A stretch of 8,647 nt of DNA from Planctomycetota bacterium (GTDB lineage: Bacteria; Planctomycetota; Planctomycetia; Isosphaerales; Isosphaeraceae), in assembly GCA_021777685.1 (NCBI GenBank), contig JAJYDH010000268.1, forward strand, positions 1 through 8,647, written 5' to 3'. Made by a program: the position numbers and the translations under genes. The notes beneath the pieces were generated by a model. It ran no database searches. It had not been told where the DNA came from and saw only the letters and a program-made list of their open reading frames with translations. Of this stretch, positions 1-6,625 are shown piece after piece; within the stretch, counting starts at the first letter, position 1, and each line of letters starts with the position of its first letter.

Positions 1-113
1 CCCTGATCCTCTATTTTCGCTCCAAGGGCGGCTACAAGCCGCAGATGATCATCTCCGACAAGGAGGAAGAGCTGCTCATGACCGGCGGGGCGATGGGCCC
101 GGCCGACATGTGA
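1..113 (+). CDS. C-terminal end of an unidentified protein, possibly a membrane transporter (partial)
   Basis: Only the last 36 codons are inside the window, read in the frame starting at base 3 and ending at TGA 111-113. The visible peptide starts with a short hydrophobic stretch (LILYF), continues with a basic segment (RSKGGYKPQ), then an acidic segment (DKEEE) and a Gly/Met-rich end. A hydrophobic-to-basic switch close to the C-terminus fits the last transmembrane helix of a transporter followed by a cytoplasmic tail, but this is inference from very little sequence. The permease gene follows 40 bp downstream on the same strand, so the two are probably co-transcribed. The family cannot be named from this fragment. 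Confidence 0.6.
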   Translation, partial: LILYFRSKGGYKPQMIISDKEEELLMTGGAMGPADM

Positions 114-153
114 CGACTCCTCCTCGACCAGGGCCCGCAGGACCTCCGTTCTC

Positions 154-1623
154 ATGTCCACCATCCCCCGACCGGGCACGGAGGTCGAGCCGAAGCCGTG
201 GCAGACCGGCCTGGCCCCGGTCTACATCGGCATGTTCCTCTGGATCGCGTTCATCGACCAGCTCGGCCGGCGGGCCTTGCCCGTCGGCGGGCTGGGCTGG
301 TCGCTCCTGGGGGCGGCGGCGGCCGGGCCGCTGTCCTACCTCCTGCTGTTCCGGATGCCCGCGCTCTGGGGGCACCGGGCCGGCAAGCCGCTGGACGTCG
401 TGGCCGGCAGCACCTTCGGCGCCCGAGGGGTCGCGATCGTCCCGAACCTCCTGATCGGGATGGCGCAGGTGCTTTTGTTCGCCGTGGCGGTGGGCTACGC
501 GATCGAGCTGACCTTCCAGGGGCTGGTCCTGGGCGGGATGGTCGAGGCCCGGGCCCTCCGACCGGCGCAGGTCGGCGGGGCGACGCTCAAGTCGCCCCTC
601 TTCCTGGCGACCGCGCTGTTCTGGGCCGTGGCGACGGCCCTGGTCAGCCTCAAGTTCGTCCGCTGGATCGCCTACCTGATGCAGTTCTTCCCCATCTTTC
701 CAGCCCTGGTCATCGGCGGGGCGATGCTGGCGACCCTGACCGGGCTCCGCTCGTTCCACCCGACCGGAATCGACCCGACCCGGCCCTTCGCCGTGCTCCC
801 CGAGGGCGAGGGGCACCTCCGGGCGTTCCTGCTGACCCTCCAGTGGGTCTTCGCCTTCTCGGCGATGGCCGGAGTGATGGGGGCGGACTGGGGATCGGGG
901 AGCGTGTCGAGGCGGGACGTCCGGGTCGGCGGCTGGGTGGGTATTGCCCTGGCCCCGGCGATCGTCTCGGCGCTGGCCCTGATCGCGGTGGCCGGCTACC
1001 AGGGGTCGAAGGAGGCCGCCCGGCAGTCGGAGGAGACCCGGACCGCCCGCTCGACGATCCAGGATCTGGGCGCCCCATCGCCGGGGCTCGACGCCCCCGA
1101 CTTCACCTTCCGGGCCGTGATGAACGGCGGCTTCGACCGGCGGGTCGGGTGCGTGATGCTCCTGACGTTCGGCCTGGCCTCGCTGGCGCCCGCGGTCTAC
1201 TCGTCGTTCGTCTTCGGGGTGCAGTTCAACGCGATCGGCCCGGGGATCTCGAAGCTGACCTGGACGATGCTGGGCACGGCGACCGCATGGCTGCTGATCG
1301 TCGTCGGCTGGTTCGAGCGGACCGAGGGCGTCTTCAACGTCCTGGGGGCGGCCTTCGCGCCGGTGGCCGGGGCGATGGCGGCCGATTACCTCCGCCATCG
1401 GGGAGACTGGCCGGGCCCCCGTCGGGGCTTCAACCCGGCCGGGCTGATCGCCTGGGCGATCGGCCTTTCGGTCGGCCTGTTGCCGACGATCGGCCGGGCC
1501 TTGGGGGACGAGCGGATGGCCGGGCTCGTGGCCGCCGCGCCGCTGGCGTTCGTCGCGGCGTTCCTGGTCTATCTGGTGCTAGCGACCGCCCGGCTCGAAT
1601 CGGCCGCCGGGCCGAAATCCTGA
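154..1623 (+). CDS. NCS1-like (cytosine/purine/allantoin-type) permease
   Basis: This 489-residue protein has about twelve hydrophobic segments, near residues 20-38, 46-67, 93-123, 147-167, 171-197, 224-243, 258-282, 330-356, 366-387, 391-410, 427-447 and 455-477, so it is an inner-membrane transporter. Three patterns resemble the NCS1 family of the APC superfamily: GSTFGARG before helix 3 (residues 85-92), an Ala-Asp-Trp-Gly followed by SRRD (244-255) where NCS1 proteins have a DxSR-type element, and APVAGAMAADY in helix 10 (402-412), matching the family's PxxGxxxxDY. NCS1 members import nucleobases, hydantoins or thiamine-related compounds with Na+ or H+. The substrate cannot be told here, and the sequence is divergent enough that a distant APC relative is possible. 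ATG 154 is the only in-frame start after the upstream stop region; a weak AGGA lies 11 nt before it. The gene sits 40 bp after the preceding gene and converges with gspF, the two stop codons being separated by 3 bp. Confidence 0.8.
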   Translation: MSTIPRPGTEVEPKPWQTGLAPVYIGMFLWIAFIDQLGRRALPVGGLGWSLLGAAAAGPLSYLLLFRMPALWGHRAGKPLDVVAGSTFGARGVAIVPNLLIGMAQVLLFAVAVGYAIELTFQGLVLGGMVEARALRPAQVGGATLKSPLFLATALFWAVATALVSLKFVRWIAYLMQFFPIFPALVIGGAMLATLTGLRSFHPTGIDPTRPFAVLPEGEGHLRAFLLTLQWVFAFSAMAGVMGADWGSGSVSRRDVRVGGWVGIALAPAIVSALALIAVAGYQGSKEAARQSEETRTARSTIQDLGAPSPGLDAPDFTFRAVMNGGFDRRVGCVMLLTFGLASLAPAVYSSFVFGVQFNAIGPGISKLTWTMLGTATAWLLIVVGWFERTEGVFNVLGAAFAPVAGAMAADYLRHRGDWPGPRRGFNPAGLIAWAIGLSVGLLPTIGRALGDERMAGLVAAAPLAFVAAFLVYLVLATARLESAAGPKS

Positions 1624-1631
1624 GGCTCAGG
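1619..1631. repeat. 13-bp inverted repeat spanning two convergent stop codons
   Basis: CCTGAGGCTCAGG is a perfect 6+1+6 inverted repeat. It contains the TGA of the permease (1621-1623) and, on the other strand, the TGA of the gspF gene (1627-1629). No T-run follows on either strand, so it is not a recognisable intrinsic terminator. It may be no more than the chance symmetry of two facing TGA codons. Confidence 0.4.
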
Positions 1632-2877
1632 CCGAGGCCAGCATCTGCAAGTAGGCCAGGATGACGCCGAGGACGATGAACAGGACGATCCCCCCCAGGC
1701 CGACCATCAGCAGCGGCTGGATCAGGTTCCCGAGGTTCTTGACCATGTACTCGACCTGCTCCTCGTAGTCGTCGGCGATCTTGTCGAGCGTCTCGGGGAG
1801 CTTGCCCGTCTCCTCGCCCGAGTTGACCATCGCGATGACGTCCGTCGAGAAGCAGCGAGTCTCCTGGAGGGCCTCGCTCAGCTCGGCGCCGTCCATGACC
1901 TCGGCCTTCACCCCGGCGATCGCCCGCTTGTAGGGGGAGAGCGTCATGACCTCGGAGGTCAGGACCAGCGACGTCCCGACGTCGACGCCCGCGTTCAGCA
2001 GGGCCGCGAGGGTCCGGGCGAACCGGGTGGTCTCGATCTTCTTGCGGATCTTGCCCAGGATCGGGACGTAAAGGCTCAGGCCGTCCAGGACGTACTTGCC
2101 CGCGGGGGTCCGATACCACCAGAGGACGCCGAAGATCGTCGCGACGCTCGCCGATGGGACGATCCACCAACCTTGCGCGGTCATGAAGTGGCTGATGGAC
2201 ATCAGCACCTGGGTGGGCATCGGCAGGTCGACGTTCTTGCCCCGCAGGCCGTCGGCGATGAACTCGACCATCTTGGGGATGACGAAGATGGTCAGGAGCA
2301 TGACCACGGCGAAGGCGATGACCAGCACGATGGCCGGGTAGATCATGGCCGAGCGGGCCTGGCGGATCATCCGCTGTCGGGCCTCGTAGTGGCGAGAGAG
2401 GCCCTGGAGGGTCTCGGGCTCGCCGCCCCGGGCCTCGGCGACCCGCATCATGCTCAGGCAGAGCTTGTCGAACGCCTGGGGCTCGCGGGCCATCGCCGAA
2501 GCCAGCGACTCGCCCGCCCGGACGGCGACCTCGATCCGGCCGATCACCGGCCCGAGCGCCGTGCGGGCGAACTGCTTCTGGAGGCTGGACAGCGACCGGA
2601 TCAGGTCGACGCCCGCCTCCTGATACCTCGCGAACTGGCCGCAGAAGGTGGCGAGGTGGCCCGAGCTGACCTTGCCGAACAGGATGCGCTCGGCCCAGTT
2701 CGGCCCGCCGATCGCCGGCCTGGGCTCGTCGGTCGTCCGCCTGACCTTCGACTTCGACGTCCCACCCGCCGTCTTCGAGGCGGGCTGGAACGTCTCCTGC
2801 CCCTCGGCCAGGGTCGTCTGCAACGGCCTCGGTTTTGGTCGTCTCGGCGGCAAGGGTGTTTCGTCCTCGTGGCTCAT
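1627..2877 (-). CDS. gspF: GspF/PilC-type type II secretion or type IV pilus inner-membrane protein
   Basis: The 416-residue product is a GspF/PilC family polytopic membrane protein, the inner-membrane platform that couples the secretion or pilus ATPase to pseudopilin assembly. Two T2SSF domains are visible. The first is about residues 72-200, with FCGQFARYQEAGVDLIRSL. The second is about 282-405, with TTRFARTLAALLNAGVDV and SGEETGKLPETL. The near-identical FAR(Y/T)...AGVD opening of each half shows the family's internal duplication. Membrane segments lie near 181-200, 236-254 and 385-410. Residues 1-60 are polar, basic and proline-rich and look disordered. An in-frame upstream ATG at 3039 would add 54 residues, but ATG 2877 has a strong GGAGG six nt before it and a good promoter just upstream, so 2877 is preferred. 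No GspE, GspG or secretin gene is nearby, so it is an orphan in this window. The symbol reflects the family; a PilC role is equally possible. Confidence 0.92.
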   Translation of the reverse strand: MSHEDETPLPPRRPKPRPLQTTLAEGQETFQPASKTAGGTSKSKVRRTTDEPRPAIGGPNWAERILFGKVSSGHLATFCGQFARYQEAGVDLIRSLSSLQKQFARTALGPVIGRIEVAVRAGESLASAMAREPQAFDKLCLSMMRVAEARGGEPETLQGLSRHYEARQRMIRQARSAMIYPAIVLVIAFAVVMLLTIFVIPKMVEFIADGLRGKNVDLPMPTQVLMSISHFMTAQGWWIVPSASVATIFGVLWWYRTPAGKYVLDGLSLYVPILGKIRKKIETTRFARTLAALLNAGVDVGTSLVLTSEVMTLSPYKRAIAGVKAEVMDGAELSEALQETRCFSTDVIAMVNSGEETGKLPETLDKIADDYEEQVEYMVKNLGNLIQPLLMVGLGGIVLFIVLGVILAYLQMLASA

Positions 2878-2883
2878 CGTCCC

Positions 2884-2888
2884 CCTCC
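2884..2888 (-). promoter_or_regulatory. Ribosome binding site that fixes the gspF start
   Basis: On the minus strand GGAGG, within a GGAGGGGG run (2881-2888), lies 6 nt before ATG 2877. It favours this start over the longer in-frame ATG at 3039, whose N-terminal extension is low-complexity and would run across the promoter and the intergenic region. Confidence 0.8.
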
Positions 2889-2919
2889 GACCGGACCGCC
2901 CGCGATCGACCCTCGGACA

Positions 2920-2949
2920 ATTATCGTCGACCCGGCCCCGGCTTGGCAA
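2920..2949 (-). promoter_or_regulatory. Sigma70-like promoter for gspF
   Basis: Reading the minus strand, a -35 element TTGCCA (2944-2949, 5 of 6 to TTGACA) and a -10 element GATAAT (2920-2925, 5 of 6 to TATAAT) are separated by 18 bp. The predicted transcript would start near 2913, giving a leader of about 36 nt before the gspF ATG. It lies in the 158-bp gap between moaB and gspF, which suggests that gspF can be transcribed separately from moaB. It stands out as an AT-rich patch in GC-rich DNA. Not experimentally known. Confidence 0.55.
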
Positions 2950-3035
2950 TGCGCCGGGAACGATCGGCCCACGCGGGAGTCCGCGAAGGGAACGGTGCAT
3001 TCGCCTCCGATCGAATATCGACGGCCGACGGTTCG

Positions 3036-3548
3036 TCAACGCTTACGAGCCTGCTGGACGAGGTGCGGCAGCTCGGGCAGGATGATCCGGGTCATGGCCA
3101 GTTCGACCGCGGCCCGGGAACCCGGCATGACGAGGACGACCAGATCACCCATCAGCCCCCCGCCGGCCCGGCTCATCATGCAGGCGGGCCCGATTTCGGC
3201 GTAGCTGAGCATCCGGAACAGCTCCCCGAACCCCGGCAGGGGCCGGGTGAGCAGCGCCGAGACGGTCTCGAACGTCCGGTCGCGCGGGCTGATGCCGGTC
3301 CCTCCGGTCAGGAGGGCCGCGTGGAGGTCCGGCCGTCCGCGATACGACTCCAGCAGCATCCCGATCCGGTCGGGCTCGTCGGGGACGATGGCACGCTCCA
3401 CGACCTCATGACCCGCGCCCTGGGCCAGCTCGACGATCAGGGCGCCCGAGGTGTCGGTCTCGCGCGTCCTGGTGTCGGAGATCGTCAGGACGGCGACCCG
3501 GAGGGTTGAAGGGGCTTGCTCGCGATGTTGTTCGACGACTTCGGTCAT
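3036..3548 (-). CDS. moaB: MoaB/Mog-family molybdopterin adenylyltransferase-like protein
   Basis: The 170-residue protein covers a full MoaB/Mog (MPT-binding) domain. Proteins of this family bind molybdopterin and, in Mog-type members, adenylate it before molybdenum insertion in the cytoplasmic molybdenum-cofactor pathway; some MoaB proteins have little or no activity. Visible motifs are LTISDTRT with a following DTSG (residues 21-35), LLTGGTGISPRD (79-90), which is the MPT-binding loop, PGFGELFRMLSYAEIG (105-120), SRAGGG (126-131) and MPGSRAAVELA (141-151). The length is normal for MoaB. ATG 3548 is preceded by GGGAGAGG a few nt upstream and opens just before the conserved domain. Longer upstream in-frame sequence is a non-coding read-through antisense to the HEAT gene. 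It is divergent from the HEAT gene and lies upstream of gspF on the same strand. No other molybdenum-cofactor genes are in the window. Confidence 0.93.
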   Translation of the reverse strand: MTEVVEQHREQAPSTLRVAVLTISDTRTRETDTSGALIVELAQGAGHEVVERAIVPDEPDRIGMLLESYRGRPDLHAALLTGGTGISPRDRTFETVSALLTRPLPGFGELFRMLSYAEIGPACMMSRAGGGLMGDLVVLVMPGSRAAVELAMTRIILPELPHLVQQARKR

Positions 3549-3620
3549 CCGACCTCTCCCGGGGTGTAGACTTGGTCTCGGCCGGCCCGATCGCCCGGAG
3601 GCGACCGGGCACGGAGGCCA

Positions 3621-3650
3621 TTGCGAGGGGCCGTGCCCAGGCCCTACAAT
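3621..3650 (+). promoter_or_regulatory. Sigma70-like promoter for the HEAT-repeat gene
   Basis: A -35-like TTGCGA (3621-3626, 4 of 6) and a -10-like TACAAT (3645-3650, 5 of 6) are spaced by 18 bp. Transcription would start near 3657, about 48 nt before the ATG at 3705. It lies in the 156-bp divergent gap between moaB and the HEAT gene. I could not identify a comparable promoter for moaB on the other strand of this gap. Confidence 0.5.
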
Positions 3651-3704
3651 TCTTAACATGGTCGCGACCGCCCCGTTCGGGGCGAGGCTCGGAGGGTCGA
3701 TCGC

Positions 3705-5078
3705 ATGGCCGATGCTCGCCGCCACGCTCGTCCGATGCTCGTCGCCGGGGCCTCGCTCTTCCTCGCCTGGCTGGCCTCGGGGCAGGGCCCCGAGGCGAAG
3801 GCCGACCGGATCACGATCCGGGGAGGAGGGCAGGTCAAGGGGAAGATGATCCCGGACCGGGAGCACCCCGGCCAGTTCCTCTTCTTCGGCGAGGTCGGCA
3901 AGACGCCAATGGTCTTCAAGAAGGACCAGATCGTCCAGATCTCGCCGGAAAAAGGCCCGCTGGACGATTACGTCCTCCTCCGAGACCGGCCTCGCTCGAC
4001 CGCCCAGGCGGAATACGACCTCGGGGCCTGGTGCGAAGATCACAAGCTCGCCGACCTGGCCCAGCTCCATTACGAGCTGACCCTGAAGCGCGACAGCACC
4101 TTCGACGCCGCCCATCGGAAGCTCGGGCACGTCCAGAGGGACGGCCGATGGCTCAATGCCGACGAGGTCAAGGAGGCGCAGGGGCTGGTCAAGTACAAGG
4201 GGCGCTGGATCACGGTCGAGGAGAAGGAGCGGAAGGAGGCCCAGGCGGCGACGGCCGCCGAGGGGGCGTCGTGGTCCCGGCGGATCAAGCTCCTCCGGGA
4301 CGCCTACCTGTCCGGGTCCGAGGAGCGGGCGAAGGAGGCCGAGCGCCGGCTCCTGGCGATCGACGAGCCGGTGGCCGTCGCCGGGGTCCTCAAGATCCTC
4401 GGCGACGACCCCATCCCCGCGCTCCGGACGCTGGCCGCCAGGATGCTGGGCGCGATCCCCGGCCCCGACGCCGCCACCGGGCTCGTCGGCCGGATGATCG
4501 AGGAGGAGGATGAGTCCGTCCTCCGGGCGACGATGGACGAGCTGGCCCGCCGCGACGAGGCTGAGGTTGTGCCGCTGCTGCTCCGGGCCCTCCGGTCGAG
4601 CCGCCACGCGGTCGTCAACCGGTCGGCGTGGGGCCTGGGCAACCTGAACGCCGTCCGGGTGGTCCCCAAGCTCGTCCCGGCCCTGATCACGATCGAATAC
4701 GAGGTGGTGATGGTCGGCGGCGCGTCGGGAGGCCCCGGCGTCGGCTTCAACGCGGTGACTCCCGGCCCCCTGAACGGCGCCTATGGGGGCCCGGTGGCCT
4801 CCCTGACCCCGCCGGCGGTCGGTCCCGGTGCGGTCGCCTTCGGCGCCACCTCGGTGCCCTATGCTCAGGCCGGGTCGAGCCTGAACATCGGGGGCGGGGG
4901 CGGACGAGGTCCCGTGCCCCGGCTCGTGCCGGTCGAGTACCGGAACGAGGAGGTCCTCAACGCCCTGGTCAAGATGACCGGCCGGAATTTCGGCTTCGAC
5001 ATCCCGGCCTGGAAGCAATGGGTGGCCACCTCATTCAAGATCGATGCCCCGCCGTCGAGGCGGGTCCCGCAGCCCTGA
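3705..5078 (+). CDS. Secreted HEAT-repeat protein with Gly/Pro-rich insert
   Basis: The 457-residue product begins with a probable signal peptide: Arg-rich residues 5-9, a hydrophobic core at about 11-24, and possible cleavage near residue 25 or 33. It should therefore be exported. Residues 35-80 look like a small beta-rich module. Residues 97-175 contain short segments, RDGRWLNADE and YKGRWITVEE, that are repeats of one another (xxGRWxxxEE). Residues 190-330 form HEAT-like alpha-helical repeats. A Gly/Pro/Ala-rich low-complexity stretch (about 333-405) interrupts the fold, and the chain ends with EEVLNALVKMTGRNFGFD and a following WKQW, an ending that resembles other planctomycete HEAT proteins from memory. 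No catalytic residues are recognised; a protein-binding or scaffold role in the periplasm is inferred. ATG 3705 has GGAGGG (3691-3696) 8 nt upstream. The uracil-DNA glycosylase gene follows after 28 bp and is probably co-transcribed, although the two products act in different compartments. Confidence 0.88.
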   Translation: MADARRHARPMLVAGASLFLAWLASGQGPEAKADRITIRGGGQVKGKMIPDREHPGQFLFFGEVGKTPMVFKKDQIVQISPEKGPLDDYVLLRDRPRSTAQAEYDLGAWCEDHKLADLAQLHYELTLKRDSTFDAAHRKLGHVQRDGRWLNADEVKEAQGLVKYKGRWITVEEKERKEAQAATAAEGASWSRRIKLLRDAYLSGSEERAKEAERRLLAIDEPVAVAGVLKILGDDPIPALRTLAARMLGAIPGPDAATGLVGRMIEEEDESVLRATMDELARRDEAEVVPLLLRALRSSRHAVVNRSAWGLGNLNAVRVVPKLVPALITIEYEVVMVGGASGGPGVGFNAVTPGPLNGAYGGPVASLTPPAVGPGAVAFGATSVPYAQAGSSLNIGGGGGRGPVPRLVPVEYRNEEVLNALVKMTGRNFGFDIPAWKQWVATSFKIDAPPSRRVPQP

Positions 5079-5091
5079 TCGCCCGGAATCC

Positions 5092-5097
5092 GAGGAA
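5092..5097 (+). promoter_or_regulatory. Ribosome binding site that fixes the uracil-DNA glycosylase start
   Basis: GAGGAA lies 9 nt before ATG 5107. An alternative in-frame ATG at 5044 would overlap the end of the HEAT gene and add 21 Arg/Ser/Pro-rich residues, so 5107 is preferred. Confidence 0.65.
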
Positions 5098-5106
5098 CGA
5101 TCGACG

Positions 5107-6012
5107 ATGAGCACGGATGCGGAGGACGAGCGGCGAATCCTGGCCCGGATCGTCCGCCAGCGGCTGGAGGCGCTGGGGCGGGCGGGGATCGGCCAGATCC
5201 CGCTACCCGTCCCCTTACCGGCGGCCCCCTCGATGCCGCCGAAACCGGCCACAACGGCCGTGCCAGCTTCACCGAAGCTTGCGCCGAGCCCCCGGCCCGC
5301 CGTCGCCCCCACGGCCCCGGCCATCCCCGCGTCGCGGCCCTCGCTGCCCCCGCCCGTAATGTCCTCGCTGTTCGAGGAACCGAAGCTGGAGGTCAGCATA
5401 CCGGCGGGCGATCGCGAGGGGCTGCTCGCCTCGATGGCGGCCGAGGTCTCGAAGTGCGTGAAGTGCCCGCACCTGGCCTCGACCCGGACCCAGACCGTCT
5501 TCGGCGAGGGGTCGCCGACGGCCCGCTTGATGTTCATCGGCGAGGCGCCGGGGGCCGACGAGGACCGGAGCGGACGGCCGTTCGTGGGCCGGGCCGGGGC
5601 GCTGCTCACCGACATGATCACCAAGGGGATGGGCCTGAGTCGAGACGAGGTCTACATCGCCAACATCCTCAAATCGCGGCCTCCCGAGAACCGGACCCCC
5701 TTGCCCGACGAGGTCGCGAACTGCTTGCCCTACCTGGAGCGGCAGATCGCGATCATCCGGCCCGAGTTCCTCTGCCTCCTCGGCAAGACGGCCGCCTCGG
5801 CGCTGCTGGAGACGGCCCTCCCGCTCGGCCGGCTCCGGGGCCGGTGGCATCGCTACCGGGAGATCCCCACGATCGTGACCTATCACCCGTCCGCCCTGCT
5901 CCGAAACCCCGACTGGAAGCGCGACGCCTGGGCCGACCTCCAGACCCTGATGAACGCGATGGGGCTGAAAGCCCCCGATCGGAAGAAGCCAGGGGGGACG
6001 GGCAGCGGGTAG
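5107..6012 (+). CDS. Family-4-type uracil-DNA glycosylase with N-terminal Pro-rich linker
   Basis: This 301-residue protein carries a C-terminal uracil-DNA glycosylase domain (about 113-285) of the iron-sulfur family 4 type, which removes uracil from DNA to start base-excision repair. Visible motifs are the N-terminal cysteine pair KCVKC (C117, C120), GEAPGADED (145-153, active-site motif), GRPFVGRAGALL (156-167, typical of family 4), NILKSRPPENRTP (186-198), C206 in ANCLPYL, and TYHPSALLR (258-266, containing the conserved His). Family 4 enzymes usually read KCRPP at the third motif and use that cysteine as a cluster ligand; here residue 190 is serine. Residues 1-30 are charged and helical, and 31-84 form a Pro/Ala-rich linker, making the protein about 100 residues longer than minimal family 4 enzymes such as Thermus UdgA. 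It follows the HEAT gene by 28 bp and converges with the DUF3592 gene with a 3-bp gap. Confidence 0.92.
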   Translation: MSTDAEDERRILARIVRQRLEALGRAGIGQIPLPVPLPAAPSMPPKPATTAVPASPKLAPSPRPAVAPTAPAIPASRPSLPPPVMSSLFEEPKLEVSIPAGDREGLLASMAAEVSKCVKCPHLASTRTQTVFGEGSPTARLMFIGEAPGADEDRSGRPFVGRAGALLTDMITKGMGLSRDEVYIANILKSRPPENRTPLPDEVANCLPYLERQIAIIRPEFLCLLGKTAASALLETALPLGRLRGRWHRYREIPTIVTYHPSALLRNPDWKRDAWADLQTLMNAMGLKAPDRKKPGGTGSG

Positions 6013-6015
6013 GGA

Positions 6016-6543
6016 TCAATGCCGGGCGGGTGCATGGTCTCCCCGGCCCTTGCGATTCAACCACATCTGATGAAAATACCCCACGCTCATGATCCAGAAC
6101 AGGACGGGCGTGACGACGACGAGGTAATGCGTCCAGTGCGTGCCCGGGATCAGGCAGCAGGCCGACGGGTCGGCCTGGTCGTAATGGACCGTGACCGGCT
6201 TGCCGGCGGGGAACCTCGCCACGATTTCCTCGGCGTCCTTCCGCGACTTTGTCGTCATGTTGCCCACGCGGACGATCGCCCCATGATAAGCCGTCCCCCG
6301 GACGGCGTAGTCGTACTCGACATCGGCCGAGTACACCGGCTGCCCCCGGCGCGTGTCCTCGGCCACCTCCGACTTGAGCACCTTCCCCTCCACGGTCGGC
6401 CACGAGTTCGACCGGAGCGAGGTCCGCAGGTTCTGGATCATAGTCCATTCGACGAACGGCGTCGCGAACAGGAACAACGCGAACACCGCATGCCTGGCCC
6501 ACCGCACCAGGGGCCTGTCTTCCGACTCGGCCTGTTCATTCAT
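6016..6543 (-). CDS. DUF3592 two-helix membrane protein
   Basis: The 175-residue protein has a transmembrane helix near residues 17-36, a beta-rich soluble part (45-130) and a second helix near 138-158, the usual layout of DUF3592 proteins. Family-like features are SWPTVEGKVLKSEV (47-60), YSADVEYDYAVRGTAYHG (71-88) and the end of the domain, FPAGKPVTVHYDQADPS (111-127), followed by CCLIPG. The function of the family is not known. By charge the short N-terminus is likely cytoplasmic and the central domain on the outer face, but this is inference. ATG 6543 has GAGGAG (6551-6556) 7 nt upstream. It lies 82 bp downstream of the kinase gene on the same strand with no clear terminator between them, so co-transcription is plausible. 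It converges with the glycosylase gene (3-bp gap). Confidence 0.88.
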   Translation of the reverse strand: MNEQAESEDRPLVRWARHAVFALFLFATPFVEWTMIQNLRTSLRSNSWPTVEGKVLKSEVAEDTRRGQPVYSADVEYDYAVRGTAYHGAIVRVGNMTTKSRKDAEEIVARFPAGKPVTVHYDQADPSACCLIPGTHWTHYLVVVTPVLFWIMSVGYFHQMWLNRKGRGDHAPARH

Positions 6544-6625
6544 GCCGCGACTCCTCGCCGATTCTCATCCGCCGGGATGTCCCGGAGGGGCGTTCTCATG
6601 ACTGACCGCTATCCGCATTTTCGGG

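Noticed and set aside
76..1398. Long minus-strand open frame of 440 codons opposite the permease
   Set aside because: It is rich in Arg, Gly, Pro, Asp and Glu with no family resemblance, as expected for the antisense of a GC-rich gene; the plus-strand permease is clearly real.
2878..3039. 54-residue N-terminal extension of GspF from ATG 3039
   Set aside because: It would cross the predicted promoter and start, has no ribosome site noted, and gives an Arg/Pro-rich segment; ATG 2877 has a strong site.
2173..3204. Plus-strand open frame of 343 codons opposite gspF
   Set aside because: Composition dominated by Arg, Gly, Asp and His without motifs; it lies opposite a confident GspF gene.
3566..3576. 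11-mer GTAGACTTGGT shared with the minus strand at 8276-8286
   Set aside because: In 8.6 kb several chance 11-base matches are expected, and it does not sit at equivalent promoter positions.
3594..3609. CCCGG/CCGGG inverted arms in the moaB-HEAT gap
   Set aside because: Five-base GC-only arms are expected by chance at this GC content.
3549..5018. Upstream extension of the moaB frame, giving 660 codons
   Set aside because: The extra 490 residues are antisense to the HEAT gene, of low complexity and unlike any protein; ATG 3548 has a ribosome site and begins just before the MoaB domain.
6568..6585. Hairpin CCGGG-ATGT-CCCGG between kinase and DUF3592 as a terminator
   Set aside because: The stem is only 5 bp and no T-run follows on the minus strand.
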